A stretch of 64,000 nucleotides of DNA. Source: Bradyrhizobium sp. CB1015 (GTDB lineage: Bacteria > Pseudomonadota > Alphaproteobacteria > Rhizobiales > Xanthobacteraceae). The notes beneath the pieces were generated by a model that saw only the letters and a program-made list of their open reading frames with translations, was not told where the DNA came from and made no database searches. Of this stretch, positions 29,369-38,723 are shown in pieces. The translations under genes and the position numbers were made by a program. The stretch lies in NCBI RefSeq assembly GCF_025200925.1, contig NZ_CP104174.1:5084001-5148000 (forward strand). The letters are read 5' to 3'. The first letter of the stretch is position 1; each line of letters opens with the position of its first letter.

Positions 29369-30232
29369 CTATTTGGTAAATTCACGCGATCGCGAGGCGC
29401 GCCACAGCGTCCAGAGCGTGCGCAGCCGGGAGGTCGGCTGCAACGCAAACGGATTGCGGCCCGGCCGCGACAGGCGCTCGAGATCGGCCTGCGCCTGGCG
29501 CAGCGGCAGAAACGCCGACCGCACCGGCGGCGCCACCTGCGCCAGCCGCGACGAAGCCGCAGTCATATGCTGCCGGGCTTCACCCGCGAGCTGCTCCAGC
29601 ACCGCATGGAGATAGGGCGTGTCCTTGCCGGCGAAGACATCCTCCATGCTGCAATTGTGCTTCTCCAGCACCTGCTGCGGCACGAACAATTGCCGGTGCG
29701 CGGCATCGCGCGGCAGATTGGCGATGACCTGCACGATACCCTGCGCCAGCCCGGCATGGCGGGCGAGATGCTCGGCCGCCTCCGACGGCGGTCCCAACAC
29801 CTGCGCTGCCAGGGCGAACAGCGCCGATGAGGTCGCCGCCAGATAGCCTTCCAGCGCGGCCATGGTCGGCATCGGGTCGTTGTAGAGATCGAACTGGTGT
29901 TCCTCGGCAAGCAACGACAGCGGCTCGACCGGCAGGTCGAAATCGCGGATCGCGCGGAGCAGCTCGGCCGCCACCGGATTGCCCTCGGCGCTGCCATGGA
30001 CCTGGCCCGACAGCATGTCGGTCCACCATTGCAGGCGGATCTCGCCGGGCAAGGGCTGGCTCACCTGGTCGCGAACGCGGACGATCTCGACGTTGAAGGC
30101 ATAGAGCGCCAGCAGCGCGCGGCGCTCGGCGGCCGGCGCGAACAGGGCAGCGGCGTAGCGCGGAAAGTCATGGCTGCGCACGAGATCGGCGCAAAAGGCA
30201 ACGGAGTCGGGCGGCGGCGCTGGCTTGCTCAT
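29369..30232 (-). CDS. Phytoene/squalene synthase-family protein (NDUFAF6-like)
   Basis: Predicted 287 residues with the trans-isoprenyl synthase fold. Motifs such as YAFNVEIVRVRDQVSQP and LYNDPMPTMAALEGYLAATS, split at DPMPTM, are present, but the Asp-rich DxxxD motifs of true squalene or phytoene synthases are weak. That pattern and the neighbourhood fit the NDUFAF6 family, a complex I assembly factor in mitochondria. ATG 30232 overlaps the Mth938 gene stop by 4 bases (ATGA), so the two are translationally coupled. Confidence 0.8.
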   Translation of the reverse strand: MSKPAPPPDSVAFCADLVRSHDFPRYAAALFAPAAERRALLALYAFNVEIVRVRDQVSQPLPGEIRLQWWTDMLSGQVHGSAEGNPVAAELLRAIRDFDLPVEPLSLLAEEHQFDLYNDPMPTMAALEGYLAATSSALFALAAQVLGPPSEAAEHLARHAGLAQGIVQVIANLPRDAAHRQLFVPQQVLEKHNCSMEDVFAGKDTPYLHAVLEQLAGEARQHMTAASSRLAQVAPPVRSAFLPLRQAQADLERLSRPGRNPFALQPTSRLRTLWTLWRASRSREFTK

Positions 30233-30612
30233 GGCACGGCGATCAGCGCGGCGGCCACCCGCCGCCGTTCGCCGATCATGATGTTGTAGGTGCGCACGGC
30301 CGGGCCGGTCTGCATCGTGTCCAGCACCACCCTCACCGCCTTGAGCGCCTGACGCAGCTCCGGCGGTGGCAGCCACAGCCCGGTTCCGGTGCCGACCAGG
30401 AGTGTGTCGATGCTGTTGGCGGCCGCGAAGACCCGATCCAGCGAATAGCGGTCGATCTTCGCGGGGTCGGTCACGTCCCAGGCCCAGATCGCGTCGGGCA
30501 GACAGAGCAGCGAGCCCCGATGCGACATGCCGGCAAAGGCGAAGCCGCCCTTGCCATAGGCATCGATCGGCGCCGAGCGCGGGAAATGCGGAGCGTTGGG
30601 ATCGCCGGCCAT
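30229..30612 (-). CDS. Mth938-like domain protein (NDUFAF3-like)
   Basis: Predicted 127-residue cytoplasmic protein with the Mth938 fold: IDAYGKGGFAFAGMSHRGS, LVGTGTGLWLPPPELR and TYNIMIGERRRVAAALIAV. Mitochondrial homologue NDUFAF3 assists complex I assembly. Found next to secDF in many alphaproteobacteria. It lies 60 bases after secF and overlaps the NDUFAF6-like gene by 4 bases. Confidence 0.87.
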   Translation of the reverse strand: MAGDPNAPHFPRSAPIDAYGKGGFAFAGMSHRGSLLCLPDAIWAWDVTDPAKIDRYSLDRVFAAANSIDTLLVGTGTGLWLPPPELRQALKAVRVVLDTMQTGPAVRTYNIMIGERRRVAAALIAVP

Positions 30613-30672
30613 GAGCTTTGTCCGAATGGGCTTACTGCCCTCGCAAACGCCTGCGGGGGCATGAGGTTCGGA

Positions 30673-31692
30673 TCATGCCTTGCTTTTCTTCGCCGGCGTC
30701 GCCGTATCGGGCGCATCTTCGCGATGCTCGCCGACGCCGAGATAGATCAGGATCGGGGCCGCGATGAAGATCGAGGTGTAGGTGCCGACCAGCACCACGC
30801 CGAACATCATCACCGCGGTAAAGCTGTGGATCGCATGTCCGCCGAACAACAGCAGCGCGAGCAGCGCCAGCGTCACCGTAACGTGGGTGATGATCGAGCG
30901 CGACAGCGTCGAGTTGATGGACTCGTTGAGCAGCTGCGGCATCGGCATCTTCTTGTAGCGCCGCAGCATTTCGCGGATGCGGTCGTAGATGACGACGGTG
31001 TCGTTGAGCGAATAGCCGAGAATCGTCAGCAGCGCCGCAATGCTGGTCAGGTCGAAATCGACCTGGCTGATCGACATGAAGCCGATCGTCAGCACGATGT
31101 CGTGCACGTTGGCGATCATGGCGCCGAGCGCGAACTGCCATTCGAACCGGAACCAGAGATAGATCAGGATCGCGACGATCGCGAGCATCAGGCCGAGCAT
31201 ACCGTACGCCAGGAGCTCGCCGGCGACGCGCGGACCGAGCACCTCGGTGCGTTGAATGTCGACGCTGTCGCCGAGCGCGCCACGAAGCTTCTGCAGGGCT
31301 GCCTGCTGTGCGGCGTCGCCACCCGGCTGTTCCGCAACACGGATCAGGACGTTCTCCGGGCCGCCGAACTGCTGCAGCTGGACTTCGCCGAGACCGAGGG
31401 CGTCGAGCTTGGTGCGCATCGCCGCGATGTCGGCGGTGCCGGACTTCGCCTTCACCTCCAGCAGCGTGCCGCCCTTGAAGTCGATGCCCAGGTTCAGTCC
31501 GTGAGTGAAGAACAGCGTGATCGCGACGATCGAGAGCGCCGCCGAAATCGGGAAGCTGATGCGGCGGAAGCGCGTGAAGTCGAAATGCGTCACGTCCGGA
31601 ACGATGCGCAGTGACGGCAACACGCCGAGGGCCGCGACCACGGTGAGGATGGCAATGAGGACGCCGAGCCCGATGAGAACGGTATAAGTCAC
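30673..31692 (-). CDS. secF: Protein translocase subunit SecF
   Basis: Predicted 339-residue inner membrane subunit that, with SecD, uses proton motive force to pull proteins through the Sec channel. Six membrane helices are expected. The signature LGIDFKGGTLLEV follows helix 1, and GYSLNDTVVIYDRIRE lies in the cytoplasmic loop region. It follows secD by 10 bases in the yajC-secD-secF order. Confidence 0.96.
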   Translation of the reverse strand: MTYTVLIGLGVLIAILTVVAALGVLPSLRIVPDVTHFDFTRFRRISFPISAALSIVAITLFFTHGLNLGIDFKGGTLLEVKAKSGTADIAAMRTKLDALGLGEVQLQQFGGPENVLIRVAEQPGGDAAQQAALQKLRGALGDSVDIQRTEVLGPRVAGELLAYGMLGLMLAIVAILIYLWFRFEWQFALGAMIANVHDIVLTIGFMSISQVDFDLTSIAALLTILGYSLNDTVVIYDRIREMLRRYKKMPMPQLLNESINSTLSRSIITHVTVTLALLALLLFGGHAIHSFTAVMMFGVVLVGTYTSIFIAAPILIYLGVGEHREDAPDTATPAKKSKA

Positions 31693-31702
31693 GATCAGGC
31701 TC

Positions 31703-33307
31703 CTAGATCGGCACGCTCTGCGGCCGCTTCCACCGCACCCACCATGCCACGATCAGCCGGGTCAGGGTGAAGGCGGTGAACACCGTGGTGATGATGCCGA
31801 TGCCGAGCGTCACGGCGAAGCCGCGCACCGGGCCGGTGCCGATGTAGAACAGCACCGCGGCGGCAATGAAGGTGGTGATGTTGGAATCGAGGATGGTGGC
31901 GAGCGCCCGCTTGAAGCCGGCGTCGATCGCCGAGATCGCGTTGCGGCCGCCGCGCAGCTCCTCACGGATGCGCTCGTAGATCAGCACGTTGGAGTCGACC
32001 GCGATGCCGACGGTGAGCACGATGCCGGCGATGCCGGGCAGCGTCAGTGTGGCGTTGAGCAGCGACAACAGGCCGAAGATCATCGCGACGTTGATGGCCA
32101 CCGCGATGTTGGCGAACACACCGAACAGCCGGTAGGTCGCGAGCATGAACACGATGACGAGGATCGAGCCGACATAGGCCGCGAGCTCGCCCTTCTCGAT
32201 CGAGTCCTGGCCAAGGCCCGGGCCGACGGTACGCTCCTCGACGACCGTGAGCGGCGCCGGCAGCGCGCCGGCGCGCAGGAGAATCGCGAGATCGTTGGCC
32301 GATTGCACGGTGAAATTGCCGGAGATCTGGCCCTGGCCGCCGGTGATGGGCTCGCGAATGACCGGCGCCGAGATCACCTTGTTGTCGAGCACGATCGCGA
32401 AGGGCAGTCCGACGTTCTCGGTGGTGGCCTGCGAGAACTTGCGGGCACCCGATGTGTTGAACTTGAAAGTGACGACCGGTTCGCCCGTGCGCTGGTCGAA
32501 GCTCGCCTGGGCGTCGGTCAAATCGCCGCCGGCGACCAGCACCTGCTTCTTGACCACATAGGGCGTGGGCGGCGGCGATGCGCTCGTCAGAAGCTCGGAT
32601 TCCGGCGGCAACCTGCCCGCTTGCGCCTGATCCGGCGGCACCGAGGTGTCGACCATGCGGAATTCCATCTTCGCGGTCTTGCCCAGCAGCTCCTTCAGGC
32701 GGGTCGGGTCCTGAAGGCCCGGGACCTGCACCAGGATGCGGTCGTTGCCCTGGCGCTGGATGACAGGCTCGACGGTGCCGAGCTCGTTGACGCGGCGTTC
32801 GACGATCTGGATCGACTGCTCGATGGTCTTGCGCATGCGGTCGAGCATCGCGGCCTGCGGGATGCTGAGGCGGATCACACCGCCGCTGGCATCAGCCACC
32901 TCGAGGTCGCGCTGACCGCTGGATCCCATGAGGCCGCCCAGCGGCTGGGAGAGCTCGCGCAGCTTGGCGAGTGCCGGCTGCACGTCGGTTTCCTTGGTGA
33001 TGCGAACCTCGACCGCGTCGTTGCGCACAGTGACGCCGCCGGTAAAGCCGATCTTGGCATCGCGTAGCGTCCGGCGAACGTCGTCGCGGATCTGGTCCAG
33101 CCGCTCCTTCTTCACATAGTTGGAATCGACCTCGAGCAGGAGATAAGAGCCGCCTTGGAGGTCGAGGCCGAGCACGAGCCGGCGCTGCGCCCAGGCCGGC
33201 CAGGTCTTGACCTGCGCCTCGGGGAAGAAGTTGGGGACCGCGCAGAGGCACACGATCAGCGCCGTCAGGATGATCCCGAGCGCCTTCCACCGCGTGAAAT
33301 ACAACAT
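31703..33307 (-). CDS. secD: Protein translocase subunit SecD
   Basis: Predicted 534-residue inner membrane protein. Helix 1 (LGIILTALIVCLCAVPNF) is followed by LGLDLQGGSYLLLEVD, the large periplasmic P1 domain (about 60-350), and five further helices with the SNVLIYERIREELRGG motif. Works with SecF, YajC and SecYEG in protein export. Sits between yajC (51 bases upstream) and secF. Confidence 0.96.
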   Translation of the reverse strand: MLYFTRWKALGIILTALIVCLCAVPNFFPEAQVKTWPAWAQRRLVLGLDLQGGSYLLLEVDSNYVKKERLDQIRDDVRRTLRDAKIGFTGGVTVRNDAVEVRITKETDVQPALAKLRELSQPLGGLMGSSGQRDLEVADASGGVIRLSIPQAAMLDRMRKTIEQSIQIVERRVNELGTVEPVIQRQGNDRILVQVPGLQDPTRLKELLGKTAKMEFRMVDTSVPPDQAQAGRLPPESELLTSASPPPTPYVVKKQVLVAGGDLTDAQASFDQRTGEPVVTFKFNTSGARKFSQATTENVGLPFAIVLDNKVISAPVIREPITGGQGQISGNFTVQSANDLAILLRAGALPAPLTVVEERTVGPGLGQDSIEKGELAAYVGSILVIVFMLATYRLFGVFANIAVAINVAMIFGLLSLLNATLTLPGIAGIVLTVGIAVDSNVLIYERIREELRGGRNAISAIDAGFKRALATILDSNITTFIAAAVLFYIGTGPVRGFAVTLGIGIITTVFTAFTLTRLIVAWWVRWKRPQSVPI

Positions 33308-33357
33308 CGACTGGACCTGTCAGATCAGGAGACTTGAAGAGACTCGCGGTGAAGCGC

Positions 33358-33726
33358 TCACTTCGCCGCGGTGTCGTCCTTGGCGCTCTCTTTTGCGCTT
33401 TCCTTGGCCGGCTCGCCCTTGGCGCGTACGCCCGAGATCATCTGGCGCATCTGTCGCACGCGCACGCCGTCGGAAATCTCGAACTCGATCTGATCATCGT
33501 CGACCACCTTGGTGACCTTGCCGACGAGGCCGCCGGAGGTCACGACGGTGTCGCCGCGGCGGATGTTCTTCACGAGCTCGGCGTGGTCGCGGACCTTCTT
33601 CTGCTGCGGACGCAGAATCAGGAAGTACATGATCACGAAGATCAGGGCGAACGGCAGCAACGACATCAACATGCTGTTGGTGTCGCCGGCGCCCGCGGCC
33701 TGGGCATACGCAGGGGTAATCAGCAT
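33358..33726 (-). CDS. yajC: Preprotein translocase subunit YajC
   Basis: Predicted 122 residues. One membrane helix (MSLLPFALIFVIMYFLILRP, residues 21-40) and a cytoplasmic beta-rich domain with GDTVVTSGGLVGKVTKV. The Lys/Ala/Glu-rich tail is disordered. ATG 33726 has GAGGAT upstream; the longer frame upstream is not used. First gene of the yajC-secD-secF transcript and divergent from the DUF815 gene. Confidence 0.94.
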   Translation of the reverse strand: MLITPAYAQAAGAGDTNSMLMSLLPFALIFVIMYFLILRPQQKKVRDHAELVKNIRRGDTVVTSGGLVGKVTKVVDDDQIEFEISDGVRVRQMRQMISGVRAKGEPAKESAKESAKDDTAAK

Positions 33727-33908
33727 TCGGACGATCCTCGTGAGAACGGGGGAAAGCCGGTCAGGCCCTTGAGGGCGACCGGTTCGGTCAAATTCGCGCG
33801 GACTATAGCGGCCATTGCCCCAATTGCAACGCTGCCAGACCGCCCTTTTGGGCCACCTTGCGGCGGCCCGTGAGGCCCGATAAGGCTGCGTTCTCAGGAA
33901 CTTCGGAC

Positions 33909-34892
33909 ATGCCCAAGAAATCAGACAAAAGCCCGGCCGGCAAAGGCCCCCGCACCCCTGCCAACAAGCCCGCCAGCGTCGCGGCAAAACGCCCCACGGC
34001 GGCGGTCGCCAAGGCAGGCCCAGACCTTGCCCAGGAGCGCATCGTCCGCGCCCTGGAGACCATTGCGGCGCACCTTTCCGCCCAGGGCAAGCCGGCAGTC
34101 GAGTCCGAGTCGTTCAAGCGGGCGGATGCCTATGTCTGGCACCCTGACGGACGCCTCTCGGCGGTGCCGCGGGTCAGCCGCGTCGAGCTGTTCCTGCTCA
34201 AGGGCGTCGACCGGATGCGCGACATCCTGATGGAGAACACCGAGCGCTTCGCCAATGGCCTGCCGGCAAACAACGCCCTGCTCTGGGGCGCACGCGGCAT
34301 GGGCAAGTCGTCGCTGGTGAAGGCGGCGCATGCCAGCATCAACGCGGAACGCAAACCGGTCGACAAGCTCAAGCTGATCGAGATCCACCGCGAGGACATC
34401 GAGACCCTGCCGGCCCTGATGGAGCAGCTGCGGGCCTCCGCCTTCCGCTTCATCGTGTTCTGCGACGACCTCTCCTTCGACGGCAACGATGCCTCCTACA
34501 AGTCGCTCAAGGCGGTGCTCGAAGGCGGCATCGAGGGCCGGCCCGAGAACGTCATCCTCTATGCCACTTCCAACCGCCGCCATCTGCTGGCACGCGACAT
34601 GATCGAGAACGAGCGCTCGACCGCGATCAATCCGGGCGAAGCGGTCGAGGAGAAGGTCTCGCTGTCGGATCGTTTCGGCCTCTGGCTCGGCTTCCACCGC
34701 TGCAGCCAGGACGAATATCTCGCCATGGTGCGCGGCTATTGCAGCCATTTCGGCATCAAGATCGACGACGAGGCGCTGGAGCGGGAGGCGCTGGAATGGT
34801 CGACGACGCGCGGCTCGCGCTCGGGCCGCGTCGCCTGGCAGTTCGTGCAGGAGCTGGCGGGACGGCTCGGCGTGAAGCTGACGGTGCAATAG
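33909..34892 (+). CDS. DUF815 family AAA ATPase
   Basis: Predicted 327 residues. A basic, disordered N-terminus (1-40) precedes the P-loop domain: LLWGARGMGKSSLVKAAH (Walker A), FIVFCDDLSFDGND (Walker B), YATSNRRHLL (sensor 1) and RSGRVAWQFVQ at the end. Family function unknown; it commonly sits between the sec genes and the LysM/M23 gene in this group. ATG 33909 has CAGGAA upstream. Read opposite to the surrounding cluster. Confidence 0.88.
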   Translation: MPKKSDKSPAGKGPRTPANKPASVAAKRPTAAVAKAGPDLAQERIVRALETIAAHLSAQGKPAVESESFKRADAYVWHPDGRLSAVPRVSRVELFLLKGVDRMRDILMENTERFANGLPANNALLWGARGMGKSSLVKAAHASINAERKPVDKLKLIEIHREDIETLPALMEQLRASAFRFIVFCDDLSFDGNDASYKSLKAVLEGGIEGRPENVILYATSNRRHLLARDMIENERSTAINPGEAVEEKVSLSDRFGLWLGFHRCSQDEYLAMVRGYCSHFGIKIDDEALEREALEWSTTRGSRSGRVAWQFVQELAGRLGVKLTVQ

Positions 34893-35016
34893 CGGAAGCT
34901 ATCTGCCACCCAAACTGTCATCGCCCGCGAAATGTTTAGACCGGAGACATGGCTGACACCTGTTCCGACACATCACTGACAGGTTGATGGCACGCCCCAA
35001 GCCTAAAGCCTGCGCC

Positions 35017-36402
35017 TCACGCCCCGTTCAGGAATTGAAGCGGGTCAACCGGGCTCGATCCCTTGCGGATCTCGAAGTGGAGCTGCGGCGACGCCACCTC
35101 CCCGGATTGACCCGACTTGGCAATGACCTGGCCGCGCTTGATGGTATCGCCGCGCTTCACCAACAGCTCACTCGCATGGGCATATGCGGTGACGTAGCCG
35201 TTGGAGTGCCGAACCAGAACCAGATTGCCGTAACCCTTCAGCTCGTTGCCGGAATAGGCGACGACGCCGTCTTCGGCTGCCTTGACCGGCGTCCCCTCGG
35301 GCACCGCGAGATTGATGCCGTCATTGGACTTGCCGTTGGTCTTGGCGCCGTAGGTCGTGACCACCTTGCCGCGGACGGGCCAGCGGAAGGTCGGCAGCGC
35401 GCCGGTGGCCTCCGCAGCCCTCGCCGGCGTGTCGGCGGACTTCTCTTCGACATTGCTCGTGGCCTGGGCGAGACGCGCGCTCTGCACGGGCGCGGCGGCA
35501 GTGGCCATCTTGGTCGCAGGCGCCGGAGCTGCCGCAACGGGCTGGAGCGTTCCGGCCACCGGAGCAGCCGCGACCGGAGCCGCAGCAACCGGCGCCGCAA
35601 GGGCGGCGGTCTTGGCGCCGGGCACGGTCAGCTTGGTGCCGAGCTTGAGCTTTGCCGACGGATCGAGGCCATTGGCACGGGCAAGCTCTGCCGCCGAGAT
35701 GTGATTCTTGCGCGCGATGCTGGCGAGCGTGTCGCCGCGGTTGACGAAGTGCGTGCTCGGCGGTGCTGCGACGGCCGCAACCGGCCTCGCTGCAGGCGAG
35801 GCCGCGACCGGAGCCATGGCGGGCGCCGGTGCAGCTGCCGTCGCCGGAGACGGAATGATCAGCTGCTGGCCGGGCGAGAGCGCCCGCGGGCCCTTGTAGC
35901 CGTTGGCGGCCAGAATCGCCTGCGGCGTGACGTGATAGCGCTTGGCGAGCACATCGAGCGTATCGCTGGTGCCGACGATGATCTTGGTCCCGCCGGCCGG
36001 CTGGGCGGCCGCGACCGACCGCGGCGGCACGGTGGCCGTGGTCTCCAGGTGCGGTTGTGCCGGAGGCGCATATGAGCTGACGCCGCGTCCGCCACCGGAC
36101 ACGCCGCCACCAGAGGCAACGGGATAGGATTGCGGGGCGGACACCGCGGGCGGAGGCAAAGCCTGCGACTGGTAGTAACCGGGCTGCGTCTGCGGCCGCG
36201 CATATTGCGGCAGCTCACGCTGCGGCGGCGGTGGCTGCTGCACCGAGCCGGTCTGCTCAGAGGCAAAGGGATTGGAGAAGTTCGTCTGGGACAGCCGCGA
36301 CGACATGTCGGCGCTGCACCCTGCAAAGCTGAAGGAGATCAGCGCCAGCACCGCGACCTGCGGCACGCGGCGCGAGTAAAGCAACTCGGCGACAGCGGAC
36401 AT
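35017..36402 (-). CDS. LysM/LytM lipoprotein, degenerate M23 peptidase (NlpD/DipM-like)
   Basis: Predicted 461-residue lipoprotein: lipobox SFAGC (Cys29), Pro/Gln-rich linker, LysM 1 (about 140-185, IIVGTSDTLDVLAKRYHV), LysM 2 (about 220-265, HFVNRGDTLASIARKNHI) and a C-terminal LytM domain (about 340-461). The usual zinc ligands look replaced: NDGINL in place of HxGxD and PQLHFEI in place of HxH. It is therefore probably not a peptidase but an activator of amidases in daughter-cell separation, like NlpD, EnvC and DipM. Lies after pcm in a conserved order. Confidence 0.88.
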   Translation of the reverse strand: MSAVAELLYSRRVPQVAVLALISFSFAGCSADMSSRLSQTNFSNPFASEQTGSVQQPPPPQRELPQYARPQTQPGYYQSQALPPPAVSAPQSYPVASGGGVSGGGRGVSSYAPPAQPHLETTATVPPRSVAAAQPAGGTKIIVGTSDTLDVLAKRYHVTPQAILAANGYKGPRALSPGQQLIIPSPATAAAPAPAMAPVAASPAARPVAAVAAPPSTHFVNRGDTLASIARKNHISAAELARANGLDPSAKLKLGTKLTVPGAKTAALAAPVAAAPVAAAPVAGTLQPVAAAPAPATKMATAAAPVQSARLAQATSNVEEKSADTPARAAEATGALPTFRWPVRGKVVTTYGAKTNGKSNDGINLAVPEGTPVKAAEDGVVAYSGNELKGYGNLVLVRHSNGYVTAYAHASELLVKRGDTIKRGQVIAKSGQSGEVASPQLHFEIRKGSSPVDPLQFLNGA

Positions 36403-36511
36403 GGTTACTCACTCGTACGCAACAGAACTGGTGTTTTAAGTAAACACGCGGCGAGTAAATAACGGCTTAACCCTCACAATAAGATATTGGCGGCGCTGCC
36501 GATCCGGGATT

Positions 36512-37162
36512 CTACAGCTCCCGCGCCACGCCGGGCAGTGCCGGCACGAAGCGGACCTCGACGAGTTCCTTGCGCTCGATCCCGGTTTCGGTGCGGGTCA
36601 GGCGGGTCAGCGTCTGCACGCCCTGATGCGGGCCGACGGGGGCGATCAGGATGCCCCCGACCTCCAGCCGGTCGACCAGGTTCTCCGGAATCTGCTCCAT
36701 CGCGGCGGTGACGATGATGCGGTCGAACGGGCCGATGTTGGGAGGCAGATTGAGACCGTCCCCGAGCATCACCTCGACATTGTGACAATCGAGCTTCTCA
36801 AGCCGGGCGCGTGCCGTATCGGCGAGCTTGCGATAGCGCTCGACGGTCAGCACCTGGCCGGCGAGCCGGGACAGCACGGCGGCCTGGTAGCCCGAGCCAG
36901 TGCCGATTTCGAGCACCCGGTGCTGCTTCTGGAGCTGGAGCTGCTCGGTCATGTAGGCGACGACAAAGGGCTGGCTGATGGTCTGCCCGCAGGCGATCGG
37001 CAGCGCGCTGTCACGATAGGCGTCGTCGCGATCGGCCTCGTCGACGAAAAGCTCGCGCGGCACCTCTTCCATGGTCCGCAGCACGGCCTGATCGCTGATG
37101 CCCCGACGCCTCAGCGTGAGCTGAAACATCATCTTTTCCGGCGGCGGCTGGTCGGGCGTCAT
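36512..37162 (-). CDS. pcm: Protein-L-isoaspartate O-methyltransferase
   Basis: Predicted 216-residue SAM-dependent methyltransferase that repairs isoaspartyl residues. Motif I is [15 protein letters not shown], preceded by [13 protein letters not shown] and followed by [16 protein letters not shown] and GGILIAPVG. Length fits. The standard surE-pcm pair is here split by a response regulator gene on the other strand. Confidence 0.94.
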   Translation of the reverse strand: MTPDQPPPEKMMFQLTLRRRGISDQAVLRTMEEVPRELFVDEADRDDAYRDSALPIACGQTISQPFVVAYMTEQLQLQKQHRVLEIGTGSGYQAAVLSRLAGQVLTVERYRKLADTARARLEKLDCHNVEVMLGDGLNLPPNIGPFDRIIVTAAMEQIPENLVDRLEVGGILIAPVGPHQGVQTLTRLTRTETGIERKELVEVRFVPALPGVAREL

Positions 37163-37390
37163 TGCTGCTATTGCTCATCTCGTCTGGCGGATCGCCGTAC
37201 TGCACCGCAAGAACCCGAGACGAGAATCTTGTTCCGGCTCAGGAACTCATGATAGCCTTTCGGCGCAGCATTTGACCACAACAACGCATCAAAGCGCTAA
37301 GCCATTTGCGAGGTTTGCGTTCGCCGAAACGCGCATTGCGTCGCCTATCGTTATCTGCGAACGTTTACGAGAATGGGCAAGGACTCAACT

Positions 37391-37762
37391 ATGACTGCGA
37401 CAGGGCTTTCGGGCCGCTCTGTTTTCCTCGTCGAGGACGAGGTCATGATCAGAATGATGGTCGCGGACATGCTGGAGGAGCTCGGCTACAAAGTTGCCGC
37501 CGAAGCGGGCGACATCACCGAGGCCATGCGGCTTGCGCAATCAACCGATTTCGACCTCGCCATTCTGGACGTCAACGTCAACGGCAAGGTCATCTCGCCC
37601 GTGGCAGATGTCATCATGGCCAAGGGCTGCCCGTTTATCTTCGCCACCGGTTACGGCTCCTCCGGCCTGCCCGAGCAATATCGCGACCGGCCGGCGCTGC
37701 AGAAGCCGTTTCAGCTCGACGCTCTCGGCAAGACGATCGAGGCCGCGCTTCGCGGCGGCTAG
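37391..37762 (+). CDS. Single-domain response regulator (CheY-like)
   Basis: Predicted 123-residue receiver domain alone. SVFLVEDEVMIRMMVADMLEEL holds the acidic pair, split at VEDEVM; AILDVNVNG has the phosphorylated Asp; FATGYGSSG replaces the T/S switch; ALQKPFQLD has the conserved Lys. ATG 37391 has AGGA 7 bases upstream; the in-frame ATG at 37373 has poorer spacing. No kinase gene is adjacent. Stress-related receivers of this VEDE/ILDVN type are numerous in Bradyrhizobium. Confidence 0.87.
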   Translation: MTATGLSGRSVFLVEDEVMIRMMVADMLEELGYKVAAEAGDITEAMRLAQSTDFDLAILDVNVNGKVISPVADVIMAKGCPFIFATGYGSSGLPEQYRDRPALQKPFQLDALGKTIEAALRGG

Positions 37763-37798
37763 CGGATTTCCGGGGCGGTACGATCCGCAGAGACGATT

Positions 37799-37830
37799 TC
37801 CTGGATTACGCTGCGCTCCATCCAGGCTAC
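37799..37830. repeat. Short palindromic repeat, CCTGGAT/ATCCAGG hairpin
   Basis: CCTGGAT-TACGCTGCGCTCC-ATCCAGG, a one-arm relative of the repeat at 7970. It lies between the convergent response regulator and surE genes and may act as a terminator. Confidence 0.55.
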
Positions 37831-37847
37831 AGGCTCGTCACAGACTG

Positions 37848-38615
37848 CTACTTCAACGTCGCGCCCAGCTGCTCCGAAAACGCTTCGTCGGTGCGGTCGA
37901 GCCTGAGCGGGGTGACCGAGACGTAGCGCTCGCGCAGCGCGGCGAGATCGGTGCCGTCGGCGGGCGTGTCGAGCATCGCGGTCCGTTCGAAGCCGATCCA
38001 GAAATAGGGATTGCCGCGGCCATCCCTGCGCTCGTCGATCCTGAGGAAGCCGAGATTGCGCTTGCCTTGCCGCGTGACGCGGATGCCCAGCACATCCTCC
38101 GGCGCGCAAGACGGAAAGTTGATGTTGATGACGGTGTCCTTCGGAACGCCGGCGGCAATCACCTTGCGCAGGATATCGGGCCCGAATTTGCGCGCCGTGT
38201 CCCACGGCGGCCGTTCGCGCGTCTCGACACTGAACTCCTGCGACAGCGCGAACGACGGCAATCCCAGAATCGTGCCCTCGAGCGCGCCGGCAATGGTGCC
38301 GGAATAGACGACATCCTCCGCGACATTGCGGCCCTTGTTGACCCCGGACAGCACCACATCGGGCAGCTTGGCACCCAGGATATGGCGGGCTCCCATGATG
38401 ACGCAGTCCGTCGGCGTGCCGCGCACGGCGAAGTGCCGTGGGCCGACCTCGCGCAGACGCAAGGGATCGTTCAGCGACAGCGAATGCGAGACGCCGGACT
38501 GGTCGAGCTCGGGCGCCACCACCCAGACATCATCGGACAAGGCGCGCGCGATCTCCTCCACGACCTTGAGGCCGGGAGCGTGGATGCCGTCATCGTTGGT
38601 GCAGAGAATGCGCAT
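37848..38615 (-). CDS. surE: 5'/3'-nucleotidase SurE
   Basis: Predicted 255-residue metal-dependent nucleotidase/polyphosphatase. Start MRILCTNDDGIHAPGL carries the two metal Asp residues; DVVLSGVNKGRNVAEDVVYSGT, split at SGVNKG, and NINFPSCAPED are family motifs. Needed for stationary-phase survival in other bacteria. 108 bases downstream of the small hypothetical gene. Confidence 0.95.
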   Translation of the reverse strand: MRILCTNDDGIHAPGLKVVEEIARALSDDVWVVAPELDQSGVSHSLSLNDPLRLREVGPRHFAVRGTPTDCVIMGARHILGAKLPDVVLSGVNKGRNVAEDVVYSGTIAGALEGTILGLPSFALSQEFSVETRERPPWDTARKFGPDILRKVIAAGVPKDTVININFPSCAPEDVLGIRVTRQGKRNLGFLRIDERRDGRGNPYFWIGFERTAMLDTPADGTDLAALRERYVSVTPLRLDRTDEAFSEQLGATLK

Positions 38616-38723
38616 GCGGAAGGTTCGATTCCTGAAAGCGGGTCTGAGCCGTCTTATCCGGCCAGGGCCGATCAGGCAAACCGGACGATTGCGGTCCGGC
38701 AGCTGGTTCCCTGGCTGATCCCG

